Source of the DNA: Deltaproteobacteria bacterium
GTDB lineage: Bacteria; Desulfobacterota; Syntrophia; Syntrophales; UBA2210
DNA: 64,000 bases
Direction: 5' to 3'
NCBI GenBank assembly: GCA_016933965.1
Contig: JAFGTS010000006.1
Location: 51,069-115,068, forward strand
Part shown: in pieces, positions 10,046 through 18,832 of the stretch
Layout: every line of letters starts with the position of its first letter
Position numbering within the stretch: position 1 is the first letter of the stretch
Translations under genes and position numbers: made by a program
Notes under the pieces: model-generated
What the model was told of the DNA's origin: nothing
Databases searched by the model: none
Seen by the model: the letters and a program-made list of their open reading frames with translations, nothing else

Positions 10046-11938
10046 ATGGACAAAAGTTTTTATGTAACGACGCCCATATATTACGTGAACGCGTCACCCC
10101 ATATCGGGCATGCATATACGACCATTGTGGCCGACGTCATGGCCCGGTTCCACCGGCTTGCGGGGTATCAAACATATTTCCTGACGGGCACCGACGAGCA
10201 CGGCGACAAGGTGGCCGAGGCGGCCCGGGAAGCGGGGGAAACGCCCCAGTCTTATACGGACCGCATCAGCGCCCTCTTCAGGGACCTCTGGCCGGAGCTA
10301 CGGATCACCAACGATTTCTTCATCAGGACCACCGACGCGCAGCACATAGAGGTTGTGCGGTCGATCCTGCAGAAGGTCTATGACGCCGGCGATATCTATT
10401 TCGGTGAATACGAGGGCTTTTACTGTGTCGGCTGCGAGCGGTTCTACCGTGAATCGGAACTGGTCGACGGCAAGTGCCCCGACCACCTGACGGAGCCCGA
10501 GTACCGCCAGGAAAGCAATTACTTTTTCAGGATGAGCAAATACCAGGACTGGCTCATCGGTCATATCAGGGACAATCCCGATTTCATCAGGCCCGAGCGG
10601 TACCGGAACGAGGCCCTGGCCTTTCTCCGGGAGCCCCTCGAAGACCTGTGCATCTCGCGGCCCAAGACGCGGCTGACCTGGGGGATCACCCTTCCCTTCG
10701 ATGAAAATTACGTTACCTATGTCTGGTTCGACGCGCTCATAAACTATCTCACCGGCGTGGGGTACCCCGACGGGGAAACCTACCGGACCTTCTGGCCCGC
10801 GGTACAGCACCTTATCGCGAAGGATATCCTGAAACCGCACGGCATTTACTGGCCCACCATGCTGAAGGCCGCCGGCGTTGAACCCTACCGGAATCTCGAT
10901 GTTCACGGGTACTGGAACATCGAGCACGGGAAGATGTCAAAAAGTCATGGAACGGTGGTCAAACCCCTGGACCTCAAGGACAAATACGGTCTCGATCCTT
11001 TCCGGTACTACCTTATGCGGGACATGGTGTTCGGGCTGGATGCCGCTTTCAGCGAGGAAGGCATGGTGCAGCGGCTTAACTCGGACCTGGCCAACGACCT
11101 GGGCAACTTGGTGAGCCGGTCGCTCTCCATGGCCGACAAGTACTGTCAGGGAAAGGTCCCTGATGCGGGGCATGCCGAAGGCGGGGATACGGCCCTCATC
11201 GAGCGGGGCGAATCCCTTATCGACGAGGTGACCGGTTCCTTTTCGACCCTGCAGTTTCACAAGGCGCTGATATCGGTCTGGGATTTCATCAACATGACCA
11301 ATAAATACATCGTGGAGCAGGAGCCGTGGCTGCTGGCCAAGGACGAATCCCGACGCGGGCGTCTCGAAGCCGTTATGTACAACATTCTCGAAGCCCTGCG
11401 GATCATCGCCGTGATCCTTTCTCCCTTCATGCCCGGGACCGCCGAGGAGATGCTGCGCCGTCTGGGCATATCAGAACAGCAGGATTTCTCCCATGTCAGG
11501 ACCTGGGGTGGCCTCCGGGCGGGCAGCGAACTGGTCCGGGGTGAGTCCCTTTTCCCACGGGTCGTCTTTGAAAAGGCCGAAGAGGCCGCGGCGCCGAGGT
11601 TGACGGACGTGAAAAAAGAAGTAACCTTCAATGACTTCGAAAAACTGGACATCCGGGTCGCCGAGATCCTGGAGGCCGAGATGGTCCCCAAGTCGAACAA
11701 GCTCGTCAAAATGAAGATCAATGTGGGTGAGGAACGGATCATCGTTGCCGGCATGGGCAACGATTACACCCCCGGGGAACTGGTGGGGAAAAAGATCGCC
11801 GTCGTGGTCAACCTGAAACCCACAAAGCTCATGGGAGTTGAATCGCGGGGCATGCTCCTTGCCGCGGAGACCGACGACAACGGTTACACCCTCGTCACCT
11901 TCGACGGGGACGCGAAGGTAGGGGCAAAGGTCCAGTGA
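10046..11938 (+). CDS. metG: Methionyl-tRNA synthetase
   Basis: Class I aminoacyl-tRNA synthetase, 630 residues, that charges tRNA-Met. The HIGH signature (ASPHIGHAYTT) and KMSKS loop (GKMSKSHGTVV) are intact. A single zinc knuckle is visible (CVGCERFY...GKCPDH). The last ~110 residues form an EMAP-II/Trbp111-like tRNA-binding domain (FEKLDIRVAEI...GVESRGMLLAAE), which usually drives dimerisation. It closes the run tmk-holB-ricT-metG. Confidence 0.96.
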   Translation: MDKSFYVTTPIYYVNASPHIGHAYTTIVADVMARFHRLAGYQTYFLTGTDEHGDKVAEAAREAGETPQSYTDRISALFRDLWPELRITNDFFIRTTDAQHIEVVRSILQKVYDAGDIYFGEYEGFYCVGCERFYRESELVDGKCPDHLTEPEYRQESNYFFRMSKYQDWLIGHIRDNPDFIRPERYRNEALAFLREPLEDLCISRPKTRLTWGITLPFDENYVTYVWFDALINYLTGVGYPDGETYRTFWPAVQHLIAKDILKPHGIYWPTMLKAAGVEPYRNLDVHGYWNIEHGKMSKSHGTVVKPLDLKDKYGLDPFRYYLMRDMVFGLDAAFSEEGMVQRLNSDLANDLGNLVSRSLSMADKYCQGKVPDAGHAEGGDTALIERGESLIDEVTGSFSTLQFHKALISVWDFINMTNKYIVEQEPWLLAKDESRRGRLEAVMYNILEALRIIAVILSPFMPGTAEEMLRRLGISEQQDFSHVRTWGGLRAGSELVRGESLFPRVVFEKAEEAAAPRLTDVKKEVTFNDFEKLDIRVAEILEAEMVPKSNKLVKMKINVGEERIIVAGMGNDYTPGELVGKKIAVVVNLKPTKLMGVESRGMLLAAETDDNGYTLVTFDGDAKVGAKVQ

Positions 11939-11982
11939 CAGGACTCGTTATTCGCAAATCGTGATTCGTGATACGTAATTCG

Positions 11983-12048
11983 TTTTTGTAGTATGCCGAT
12001 TTATCGGCGTTTTTGAAAAGCACCCGATGAATCGGGCAACTACAAAAA
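11983..12048. repeat. Cloverleaf-like palindromic repeat
   Basis: A 10-base outer inverted repeat (TTTTTGTAGT 11983-11992 / ACTACAAAAA 12039-12048) encloses two perfect hairpins: GCCGATTTATCGGC (11995-12008) and CCCGATGAATCGGG (12023-12036). The whole folds as a cruciform or cloverleaf. The flanks (11950-11981 and 12085-12140) are built of repeated ATTCGTGA-like and CGAATCCC units in roughly opposite orientation. It fills the gap between the convergent metG and kinase-like genes and looks like a dispersed intergenic repeat. Confidence 0.75.
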
Positions 12049-12159
12049 ACAGATCACGGTTCACGAGTTTCCTTTCCCGGATCACGATGTTCGAATCCCG
12101 ATTTACGAATCCCGAATCCCGAATCCCGTTTCCCGAATCGCACTCAGGCACTGCTTTTC

Positions 12160-12978
12160 CTAAATGTCATGTATCTTCTCGTAGGCCAGGTCGACCTTCA
12201 CGTCACGGACACCCGGAACGGCCTTGACGGCGTTGACGAGTTTCTCCTCCGGTTCGAGGGGGTTGATGATCCCCGTGATGACGACGATTCCCTGTTCCGG
12301 TACGTCGACATGAATATCCCCGGGGTTGAGGGCGTTCTTCAGGATCGCTGTTTCCGCCTGTTTCTGCAAGGCCCGCCGCTCGATCTCATCCATCATGGTG
12401 ATACTGCACACGCCGGCCTGTTCCGATTCGCGGGCCTCCATGATGATGTCGGCGCACCCTTCGATCCCCAGCTTGTCACGGTTGACGATCAGGTCGTACA
12501 GTGAAGGGTTTTCCCACTCCATGTGGAAGGCGTACTGCATGAAATGCCTGCGGTCCCGGTCGCTCTTCTGGATCAGCTTCTTTGCCGTTTCCTCACTGAT
12601 GCCCTGTGTGGTCCGTAACAGCTCGATGCGTCCAGTCTCGGACGCGTAGACACGTACATGGAGGGCACAGCCGAAGTCCCTCAGAAGAAAGGGGGCTCCG
12701 TGCCCGAGGATGATGGCGTTATCCTTGCCGGATACGCGGTAGACAACGGCTTCCATGATATCCAGGTAGATCCGGGGTTTCGTGCTGACAAGCCGGTTGA
12801 GAAGACCGGGTGCCGTTTCATTGAGGCTTTGTAATTCCTCGGAGGAAATCCCCATCGCCACGGCCTCTTCCTGAAGCCGGCGGTCGTCATAAATGGTGAA
12901 TCCGAGACGCTCCTGGATGATCCTCGCGATGGCATTTTCCCCGCAGCCGATTCCCGAGGTGATCGTTATCAGGGACAT
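12160..12978 (-). CDS. Cytidylate kinase-like protein with C-terminal BON domain
   Basis: 272 residues. Residues 1 to about 200 resemble the cytidylate-kinase-like family (MSLITITSGIGCGENAIARI...YDDRRLQEEA), but the P-loop region lacks the usual lysine. The last ~70 residues look like a BON domain (GDIHVDVPEQGIVVITGII...VPGVRDVKVDL), a lipid- or ligand-binding fold. The start ATG is placed by a near-perfect AGGAGGGACGTC just upstream; a longer open frame upstream is rejected. It lies 23 bases after the aldolase-like gene on the same strand, so it is probably co-transcribed with fbp. Nucleotide kinase activity is doubtful. Confidence 0.8.
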   Translation of the reverse strand: MSLITITSGIGCGENAIARIIQERLGFTIYDDRRLQEEAVAMGISSEELQSLNETAPGLLNRLVSTKPRIYLDIMEAVVYRVSGKDNAIILGHGAPFLLRDFGCALHVRVYASETGRIELLRTTQGISEETAKKLIQKSDRDRRHFMQYAFHMEWENPSLYDLIVNRDKLGIEGCADIIMEARESEQAGVCSITMMDEIERRALQKQAETAILKNALNPGDIHVDVPEQGIVVITGIINPLEPEEKLVNAVKAVPGVRDVKVDLAYEKIHDI

Positions 12979-13001
12979 GACGTCCCTCCTTTCTCTCCCC
13001 C

Positions 13002-14390
13002 TCAGAGAGAAGCCGGTTTTTTCAGGGGGACATCCACGGGTTTCACGTATCTGTCGACGATATCCTCTGTGTTCAGGACGTTCAGCCTGTCGAACAGAAA
13101 GGAGAACTGCTTTTCCAACTCGGCGCACAGGGCGTTGAGGATGTCCGGAGGCAGCTCCCACAGGTCTTTCTTGAAGGGGCCGAAGCCTTTTTTCCTCGTT
13201 TTGTAAAGGAACTGCTCCTCCGTATCCTTCTCCTTTTTCTCGCCGGCCAGTTTCGTTCGGATGTGCCCGTAGATCCTGTCCTTCAGTTCCCCGGGAAAGT
13301 GGGTGCTGTCGTAGATGATATTCTGAAAACCGGTGGCCAGGTGTATCTCCGCTGTTCCCGTCCGGGGGAAATGGTGGAAAGCCTCGTTCGGCAGCGTCGA
13401 GGCTCCGTGCTGCACGGCTCCGGAGAGACCGAAGCCGACCCGCGCCGATTCGGAGATATCTTTCAGGGTGTCGAAATCGATCTTCACATCGGCGATGGAA
13501 CCATCGGGGAGGGGCACGCCGCCGTGAGTGGTCCCCGTCTGAATGCTGATCTTGCTGATCCCCGCAAGCCCCGGTCCCTTCCCGCGCAACGTGTCGAGAT
13601 AATTCTCCATGAAGATTTCGAATTCTTCGACCGTGGTGTTCTTGGTCCCCACTTCGCCGATCTCGCCGCCCACCGATATGGTGATCCCCTCCGGTTCGAG
13701 CTCCCTGATGAACGCCGTCATCTCGGCGGTTATCGAGTAGTTCCCTTCCTGCTGTTCCTTGATCGTCGGTTTCGACAGGTCAACGATGGTGGAGGCATCG
13801 ATATCGATATTGTAGAACCCGCCCGCAATGGCCTCACGGATCAGGGCCTTCACGGCGTCGACTTCCGCCGCCGGATCAGCGGCGTACTTCTTCGCGTTTA
13901 TCTGAAAATGGTCTCCCTGGAGAAAGAGCGGGCCCATGTATCCGGTCTTGATCGCCGCCGCCGTGATGGCTGCCGTGTACTCGGCGGGTCTCTGGTCCGT
14001 ATAGCCGATCTCGGAACGGGCGATCTCGAAAATAACGGGCCCGACACGGTCCTTGAGGGCCGACCGGAAAACAGCCTGCGCGCAATGATAGGTAATGCCC
14101 CGGATATTGATGGCCGGGACGGTGAACCCCGATACTTCCTTTTTCCCCATGGCATTGTAGAGCGGCTGGATGGACTGGGACAGGATGCCCAGGGACGCGC
14201 CGGCGCGCCGGATCAACCACCGCGCCGCCTCCCTGACCGCTTCGTCGGGATTAAAAACACCGGTGTATATGAGGGCGTCGATACGGTCCGCCTTCAGTTT
14301 CTCTTCGTCAAGAACGGTAACCCTATCGCCGTCGATGTTCAGTACTCCCTCAATGCCCTTTTTCAGTTGTTTCATGTCACCGTAGATCAT
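13002..14390 (-). CDS. Class II fructose-bisphosphate aldolase family protein
   Basis: 462 residues, longer than typical class II aldolases (about 305-360). The zinc-site pattern of the family is visible: GDHFQI, THGGVPLPDG and QHGAST, with the DIDAST acidic stretch. The extra C-terminal ~100 residues (from about KTRKKGFGPFKKDL) are charged and unassigned. Downstream of fbp in the same direction, it probably supplies fructose 1,6-bisphosphate for gluconeogenesis. A tagatose-type or other substrate remains possible. Confidence 0.82.
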   Translation of the reverse strand: MIYGDMKQLKKGIEGVLNIDGDRVTVLDEEKLKADRIDALIYTGVFNPDEAVREAARWLIRRAGASLGILSQSIQPLYNAMGKKEVSGFTVPAINIRGITYHCAQAVFRSALKDRVGPVIFEIARSEIGYTDQRPAEYTAAITAAAIKTGYMGPLFLQGDHFQINAKKYAADPAAEVDAVKALIREAIAGGFYNIDIDASTIVDLSKPTIKEQQEGNYSITAEMTAFIRELEPEGITISVGGEIGEVGTKNTTVEEFEIFMENYLDTLRGKGPGLAGISKISIQTGTTHGGVPLPDGSIADVKIDFDTLKDISESARVGFGLSGAVQHGASTLPNEAFHHFPRTGTAEIHLATGFQNIIYDSTHFPGELKDRIYGHIRTKLAGEKKEKDTEEQFLYKTRKKGFGPFKKDLWELPPDILNALCAELEKQFSFLFDRLNVLNTEDIVDRYVKPVDVPLKKPASL

Positions 14391-14417
14391 AACAATTCCC
14401 CATTTTTTTCTGCTCTA

Positions 14418-15353
14418 TCACTCTGTCAGGAATTCCCGGGCCTTTTCTATCTCGAAGCGGCTTCCGATATAGACGGGACTTCTCTGGTTAAGATTTTCAG
14501 GTTTGATGGAAAGGATGTCCCGCATACCGTCCGTTGCCGCGCCGCCCGCCTGCTCCGCGAGAAACGCCATAGGCTGCAGTTCGTAGAGGAGCCGCAGCTT
14601 GCCGCGCTCGCTTCCTTTGAGCGCCGGATAGGTGAAGATACCCCCCTTCTTGATGATGATCTGGTTGATGTCGGGGACGAATCCGCCGCTGTACCGCAGC
14701 TTGTAGCCCTCTCCCTCGAGAAATTCCACGAACCGGGTATGCTGCGGGGTCCAGTCTTTCCGCAATCCCCCCAGGCTGTATATGGAACCCCGTTCCTTGA
14801 GCGTTATGTTCGCTTCTGAAAGGACATATTCGCCCTCGCGGTTCAGCACGAACTCATGGGTCCCTTTGCCGGCCGAATAGACCATGGTGATGAGGGGGCC
14901 GTAAGTGATGTAGAGGGCCGCCACCATGCTTTCCTTCCCCGGTTCCAGAAAGAAGCTCTTGTGGATCCCGATGATCGTGCCGATGGCGAGATTGGTGTCC
15001 ACCAGCGAGGAACCGTCCAGGGGGTCCGCCGTCACACAGTATTTCTCGCTCCCATCGCCGATCCGAACGATGGAATCCAGCTCTTCCGAGGCATACTCCC
15101 TGACGAACCCGGAGTACCTCAGCTGGTTCTGCAGGATCTCGTCGGAGCTCCTGTCCAGTGCGAGCTGTTCTTCGCCGTAAATGTTCTTCAACCCGGCAAG
15201 CTTGCGGTTCGACTCATGTATCTTTGCCGATATGTACTTTCCCGTGACGGCGATCTGCCATATCAGTCTCCTCAGGTCCACTTCGACACCGGCCATCCAC
15301 ATGTGCCGCCTCAGGTCGATAAATTCCTTTGTCGCATCGGAAATGTTTCTCAT
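14418..15353 (-). CDS. fbp: Fructose-1,6-bisphosphatase class I
   Basis: Hydrolyses fructose 1,6-bisphosphate to fructose 6-phosphate, the committed gluconeogenic step. 311 residues. The metal-binding DPLDGSSLVDTNLAIGT motif and the YSGGFVPD and KLRLLYELQPMAF stretches are typical. An ATG preceded by AGGAAGTGACC (plus-strand 15354-15365) is preferred over the GTG two codons upstream. It heads a three-gene minus-strand unit with the aldolase and the kinase-like gene. Confidence 0.95.
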   Translation of the reverse strand: MRNISDATKEFIDLRRHMWMAGVEVDLRRLIWQIAVTGKYISAKIHESNRKLAGLKNIYGEEQLALDRSSDEILQNQLRYSGFVREYASEELDSIVRIGDGSEKYCVTADPLDGSSLVDTNLAIGTIIGIHKSFFLEPGKESMVAALYITYGPLITMVYSAGKGTHEFVLNREGEYVLSEANITLKERGSIYSLGGLRKDWTPQHTRFVEFLEGEGYKLRYSGGFVPDINQIIIKKGGIFTYPALKGSERGKLRLLYELQPMAFLAEQAGGAATDGMRDILSIKPENLNQRSPVYIGSRFEIEKAREFLTE

Positions 15354-15524
15354 GGTCACTTCCTTCGGTGTCCTGCCATGTTCGTTGTCATCGAAATTCC
15401 GCCTCCGCCGCTTTCCTCTCCCAAGTTCCGAAGATTATATAATTTATTGCATAATTGCAATATAAAGTCTATGATTCACCGTAAATACGAATAGATAGCA
15501 AAAGAGGGATCGGGGTGTAAGGCG

Positions 15525-15803
15525 TGTTGCTCAGATTCCATCCCTTTTGAAGCGGCCATTGAAGCGTTTTTGTCATACATCTGCAGTCAGTGGCAAAGGG
15601 GCAAAGCGACAGAGTGACAAAGTGAAAAGCCCCCCTTTGACAAAGTGCCGTTCCGAAAGCCCCCCTTTGATAAAGGGGGGTTGGGGGGATTTTACATATA
15701 AAAATCCCTCCCGGTATCCTTTTACAAAGGGAAGAGAAAAACCCTTGGACCCCATAAAACCGTTTCAATGGCCGCTTCAAAAGGGATGTGCGTCTGAGCA
15801 ACA
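15525..15803. repeat. MITE-like element with long terminal inverted repeats
   Basis: Left arm 15525-15571 and right arm 15756-15803 are inverted copies sharing TGTTGCTCAGA, a 3-4 base variable spot, then CATCCCTTTTGAAGCGGCCATTGAA. The ~185-base interior has no gene but holds C-rich/G-rich palindromic units (CCCCCCTTTGATAAAGGGGGG near 15660). The size, long inverted ends and lack of coding capacity fit a non-autonomous mobile element. No clear target-site duplication was found next to the arms. The right arm abuts the 5' side of the AhpD-like gene. Confidence 0.75.
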
Positions 15804-15844
15804 TGACGTTAATACAGAAACCTGCTTCAAAGAGAGGATTTACT

Positions 15845-16186
15845 GTGGAAAAGCTGCGTGAGATGTCGAAAAGAAGGAAAAAGGCGCATGAGCAGTTGAT
15901 CGCGCTCAGATCGAACGTATACGAATCGTTCCTTGCCATGGAAGAGGCCGCCTTTTCCGACGGCGCCCTGGTGAAGAAGCACAAGGAACTGATCGCCGTC
16001 GGCATTTCCGTCGTCATCAATTGTGAATCATGCATGCAGTGGCACATCGAACAGGCGGCCCAGGCCGGGGCCTCTCAACAGGAGGTCCTTGAAGCCGTGG
16101 AGGTGGGTATCGAAATGGGCGGCGGGCCCGCCACGGTTTCCACCCGGTTCGCCCTCGAGGTAATGGGGGATGTGTTCTCAAAATAA
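15845..16186 (+). CDS. Carboxymuconolactone decarboxylase / AhpD-like protein
   Basis: 113 residues with the AhpD-type redox pair in CESCMQWHIEQA (CxxC followed by His). Members act as alkylhydroperoxidases or as gamma-carboxymuconolactone decarboxylases; the CxxC favours the former. The start chosen is GTG 15845, 7 bases after GAGG (15834-15837). The open frame continues upstream to an ATG at 15803, but that part lies in the inverted repeat and has no good ribosome site. Confidence 0.8.
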   Translation: MEKLREMSKRRKKAHEQLIALRSNVYESFLAMEEAAFSDGALVKKHKELIAVGISVVINCESCMQWHIEQAAQAGASQQEVLEAVEVGIEMGGGPATVSTRFALEVMGDVFSK

Positions 16187-16230
16187 GGGGAACATACCGA
16201 CTTTCCTTGTAAAATACCGGAGGCGGGGCC

Positions 16231-16539
16231 GTGGATGAACGAGTGACGCTGAGCCTGCTTGAGGCACTGGCGGAACAACTGGACATCCAGGTCCGGTACG
16301 ACCGGCTTACGGGGGATGAGCCTCTTCCCGGCGGCGGTCTGTGCCGGGTAAAGGGCGCTTATGTGATAATCATCGACCGAAAGGCCACGACGGGGGAAAA
16401 AATTATGATACTCGCCGAAGCATTGCGACATTTCGACCTGGAAACCGTCTATGTCCGGCCGGCCCTGCGGGAGCTACTTGAGGCGATGCCGCCGTTATCA
16501 GACGTGAATCACATTCAACGGGAGGTACCCAAACGATGA
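16231..16539 (+). CDS. Conserved hypothetical protein
   Basis: 102-residue soluble protein starting at GTG 16231 with GGAGG 7 bases upstream. The pattern (LSLLEALAEQLDIQVRYDRL...GGGLCRVKG...IDRKATTGEKI) suggests a small alpha/beta fold. The last 4 bases overlap the start of the ankyrin lipoprotein gene, so the two are probably coupled. I do not recognise a function. Confidence 0.75.
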   Translation: MDERVTLSLLEALAEQLDIQVRYDRLTGDEPLPGGGLCRVKGAYVIIIDRKATTGEKIMILAEALRHFDLETVYVRPALRELLEAMPPLSDVNHIQREVPKR

Positions 16540-17042
16540 AATACATATGCGGGAAGGAGGAAAAGAGATTCACAAGTCTGGCGTATCACAGCCTTCGATC
16601 GCTGGTGCTGCTGGCGCTTGTCGTTTCCCTCTTTTCCTGTGTGGCCCAGACGGACCTGATGATCGCGTCGTCGAAAGGTAACTATGATACCGTTCAAAGC
16701 CTGCTGGACCAGGGCGTCAATGTGAACAAAAGGAATATCGACGGCTGGACGGCCCTTTTCTTCGCTTCCTACAGCGGCCACACGGATATCGTCAAAGCCC
16801 TGCTGGACAGGGGTGCCGATGTCAATGTCGGCTCCACGACCGGCTACACGGCGCTCATGGCCGCGTCATACACGGGCCAGATTGAGACGGTCGAGCTGCT
16901 GATCGCCCGGGGCGCCGACGTGAACGCCATCGAGAGCAACAATAAAACAGCCCTGGATTATGCCGAGCAGGAAAACCGCGCCGAGGTCATGAACATCCTC
17001 ATGAGGGCCGGTGCCCGGAAAGGGGCGGAACTGTTGAAATAA
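16536..17042 (+). CDS. Ankyrin-repeat lipoprotein
   Basis: 168 residues. A long N-terminal region leads to a hydrophobic segment ending in the lipobox LFSC (about residues 32-35). The mature part holds three to four ankyrin repeats, each with the T/ALxxAS...LLxxGADVN pattern (for example WTALFFASYSGHTDIVKALLDRGADVN as two stretches). It probably mediates protein contacts at the periplasmic face of a membrane. Its start overlaps the preceding gene by 4 bases. Confidence 0.85.
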   Translation: MKYICGKEEKRFTSLAYHSLRSLVLLALVVSLFSCVAQTDLMIASSKGNYDTVQSLLDQGVNVNKRNIDGWTALFFASYSGHTDIVKALLDRGADVNVGSTTGYTALMAASYTGQIETVELLIARGADVNAIESNNKTALDYAEQENRAEVMNILMRAGARKGAELLK

Positions 17043-17191
17043 AGAAACGGTGGTTTACTAATTATCCGCTCCCATTTCGTTCCTCCTTTGCGTTGCTTTT
17101 TCCAGCGGATTCATTTAAGTTGAAAACACTCCTCAGGATCGAAACACGTGATCCCGTGTCAGGACGATCAGGAATAAGGGAGGCGATCCGT

Positions 17192-17632
17192 ATGATCACA
17201 GAAAGGCACATCCGGCGAAGAACCACAGGGCGTCTTTTCCTTATTATCATAGCAGTTCTGATCCCGTTGCTTTCTGTCGGCTGTGAGGTGGGTGACAAAA
17301 AGGGTGCCGACCCAACCGACCAGTATGGCGCTTACGGCACCTATACCTATGTGCAGGACACGCTGACCCTGTATATTGAAGGGACCGAATATCCCTCCGA
17401 CAGCCTGTTCCGGGCGAGTACGCGGGTCTTCACCGTCACGGATATCTCCGCCCAGTCGATGACCTGGCTTACAGAGGACGGCGGAGAGATCGTCTGGCCC
17501 CGGGAGTTCGGCGAGGCTGACGAGATCGTCGGCGGCTGGGGCGGCTCACAGGGAGCATCCTACGACGGGTATATCTACAATGCATACATCCATGATGACG
17601 CGACCTTCGTTGTGATCGGAACAAGGAGATAG
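17192..17632 (+). CDS. Hypothetical lipoprotein
   Basis: 146 residues from ATG 17192, which has GGGAGG 8 bases upstream; a longer frame to 17093 lacks such a site. The N-terminus is arginine-rich, then hydrophobic, ending in LLSVGC, a lipobox. The mature part has repeated beta-strand-like segments (GTYTYVQDTLTLYIEG...TVTDISAQSMTWL), reminiscent of lipocalin-like small lipoproteins. No function is recognised. Confidence 0.72.
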   Translation: MITERHIRRRTTGRLFLIIIAVLIPLLSVGCEVGDKKGADPTDQYGAYGTYTYVQDTLTLYIEGTEYPSDSLFRASTRVFTVTDISAQSMTWLTEDGGEIVWPREFGEADEIVGGWGGSQGASYDGYIYNAYIHDDATFVVIGTRR

Positions 17633-17783
17633 CATCGTTTATTCAATGGTCCCGCCGTTTCAGGTGAAAATCCGTCACGTGTCGGCATCTGTCTTGTATT
17701 ACAATCAAGGGTACGTTCTAGCTGTTTTTGGTGTTTTGCAAGACCTTTGTATATGGAACGAAAAATGGGTGGAGGTAATTATC

Positions 17784-18056
17784 ATGTGCAGAAGAAAGAG
17801 AATATTCGGTATCGTTGTTGTCATGTTGCTTGTGGTATTTCTGTTGACCGGATGCAGCAACGTGAACAAGGAAAATTACGATAAACTGAAGATGGGCATG
17901 ACCTATACAGAGGTGACCGACATACTTGGTGCCCCAGACAACTGCAGCGAGACGATGGGCGCAAAAAACTGCCTCTGGGGAGATGATGAGGTGAATATCA
18001 AGGTCAAGTTCGTTGTGGATAAGGTTGTCTGGATGTCAAATACCGGGCTTAAATAG
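17784..18056 (+). CDS. Small BamE/DUF3862-like lipoprotein
   Basis: 90 residues. The signal peptide ends in VFLLTGC, a lipobox. The mature part has the pattern YDKLKMGMTYTEVTDILGAPD followed by CLWGDDEVNIKVKFVVDKVV, the two-helix plus beta-strand signature shared by SmpA/OmlA-like and DUF3862 proteins. ATG 17784 is preceded by GGAGGTAATTATC. The open frame upstream to 17646 is not used. Confidence 0.82.
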   Translation: MCRRKRIFGIVVVMLLVVFLLTGCSNVNKENYDKLKMGMTYTEVTDILGAPDNCSETMGAKNCLWGDDEVNIKVKFVVDKVVWMSNTGLK

Positions 18057-18174
18057 GACTATCATGTTGATGGTAATAGGAACAGCAGGGTTCGTTATTC
18101 TTCAGGTGACGACATCCACGTGCATGAAGACCCGTTTTTCAGTATATTGATATGAAAAAAAAGGAGGTGGCGTC

Positions 18175-18750
18175 ATGAGACAGTTCAGGACCGTAGCGGT
18201 ATTGTGTGTTTTGCTGATGGTGATCGGGCTTTTCTGTGCCTGTGCGGGAAAAGAAATTGTCGAGGAACAGTTGCCCAAACCGGACTGGGTAGAGAAGGGA
18301 AGTGGCGCCTTTGAAGGTGATCGGGGCAAGGTATTCTATGGCGTTGGAAGCGCGTGGGGGATCAAGAGCCCCTCGCTTCAGAGAAGTACCGCCGACAACC
18401 GGGCCAGGACCGAAGTTGCCCGGGTATTCAAGATATATGTCGCCGCCCTCATGAAAGATTATCAGGCTTCGACCATGGCCGGTGATCCGAACGTGACCAG
18501 CGAGGAACAGCATGTTGAACAGACGATAAAGACCTTCACGAAGGCCGAGCTTGCCGGCGTGGAGATCGTTGATCACTGGAAGAACTATGAAACAGGGGAA
18601 CTCTTCGCACTTGCCCGCATGGATCTGAGCGTATTTGAAGATTACCTCAAACGATCGGCGGATCTGAGCGATGCGGTTCGTGAAAGGGTGATCGAACATG
18701 CCGAAAAGGCTTTCAAAGATCTTGAGGCTGAAGAAGCAAAACATGAATAG
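18175..18750 (+). CDS. LPP20 family lipoprotein
   Basis: 191 residues with a signal peptide and lipobox (LFCACAG, Cys about 22-24). The LPP20 pattern is visible: PDWVEKGSG...FYGVGSAWG...ADNRARTEVARVF. LPP20-like proteins are outer-membrane lipoproteins, some tied to flagella or envelope assembly. It opens a run of five envelope genes on the same strand, ending with a second LPP20 protein at 22110. A strong AAGGAGGTGGCGTC ribosome site precedes the ATG. Confidence 0.87.
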   Translation: MRQFRTVAVLCVLLMVIGLFCACAGKEIVEEQLPKPDWVEKGSGAFEGDRGKVFYGVGSAWGIKSPSLQRSTADNRARTEVARVFKIYVAALMKDYQASTMAGDPNVTSEEQHVEQTIKTFTKAELAGVEIVDHWKNYETGELFALARMDLSVFEDYLKRSADLSDAVRERVIEHAEKAFKDLEAEEAKHE

Positions 18751-18832
18751 AAGGCGGCTGATCAAACACTTCCCGTGACCGGATATGCTCCTTTATGCGT
18801 GTTGCCGTCATTGTCTTCCAGGCGGTTGATCT

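Noticed and set aside
13263..14819. A 518-codon plus-strand open frame opposite the aldolase and fbp genes
   Set aside because: It spans two well-supported genes on the other strand and resembles no family.
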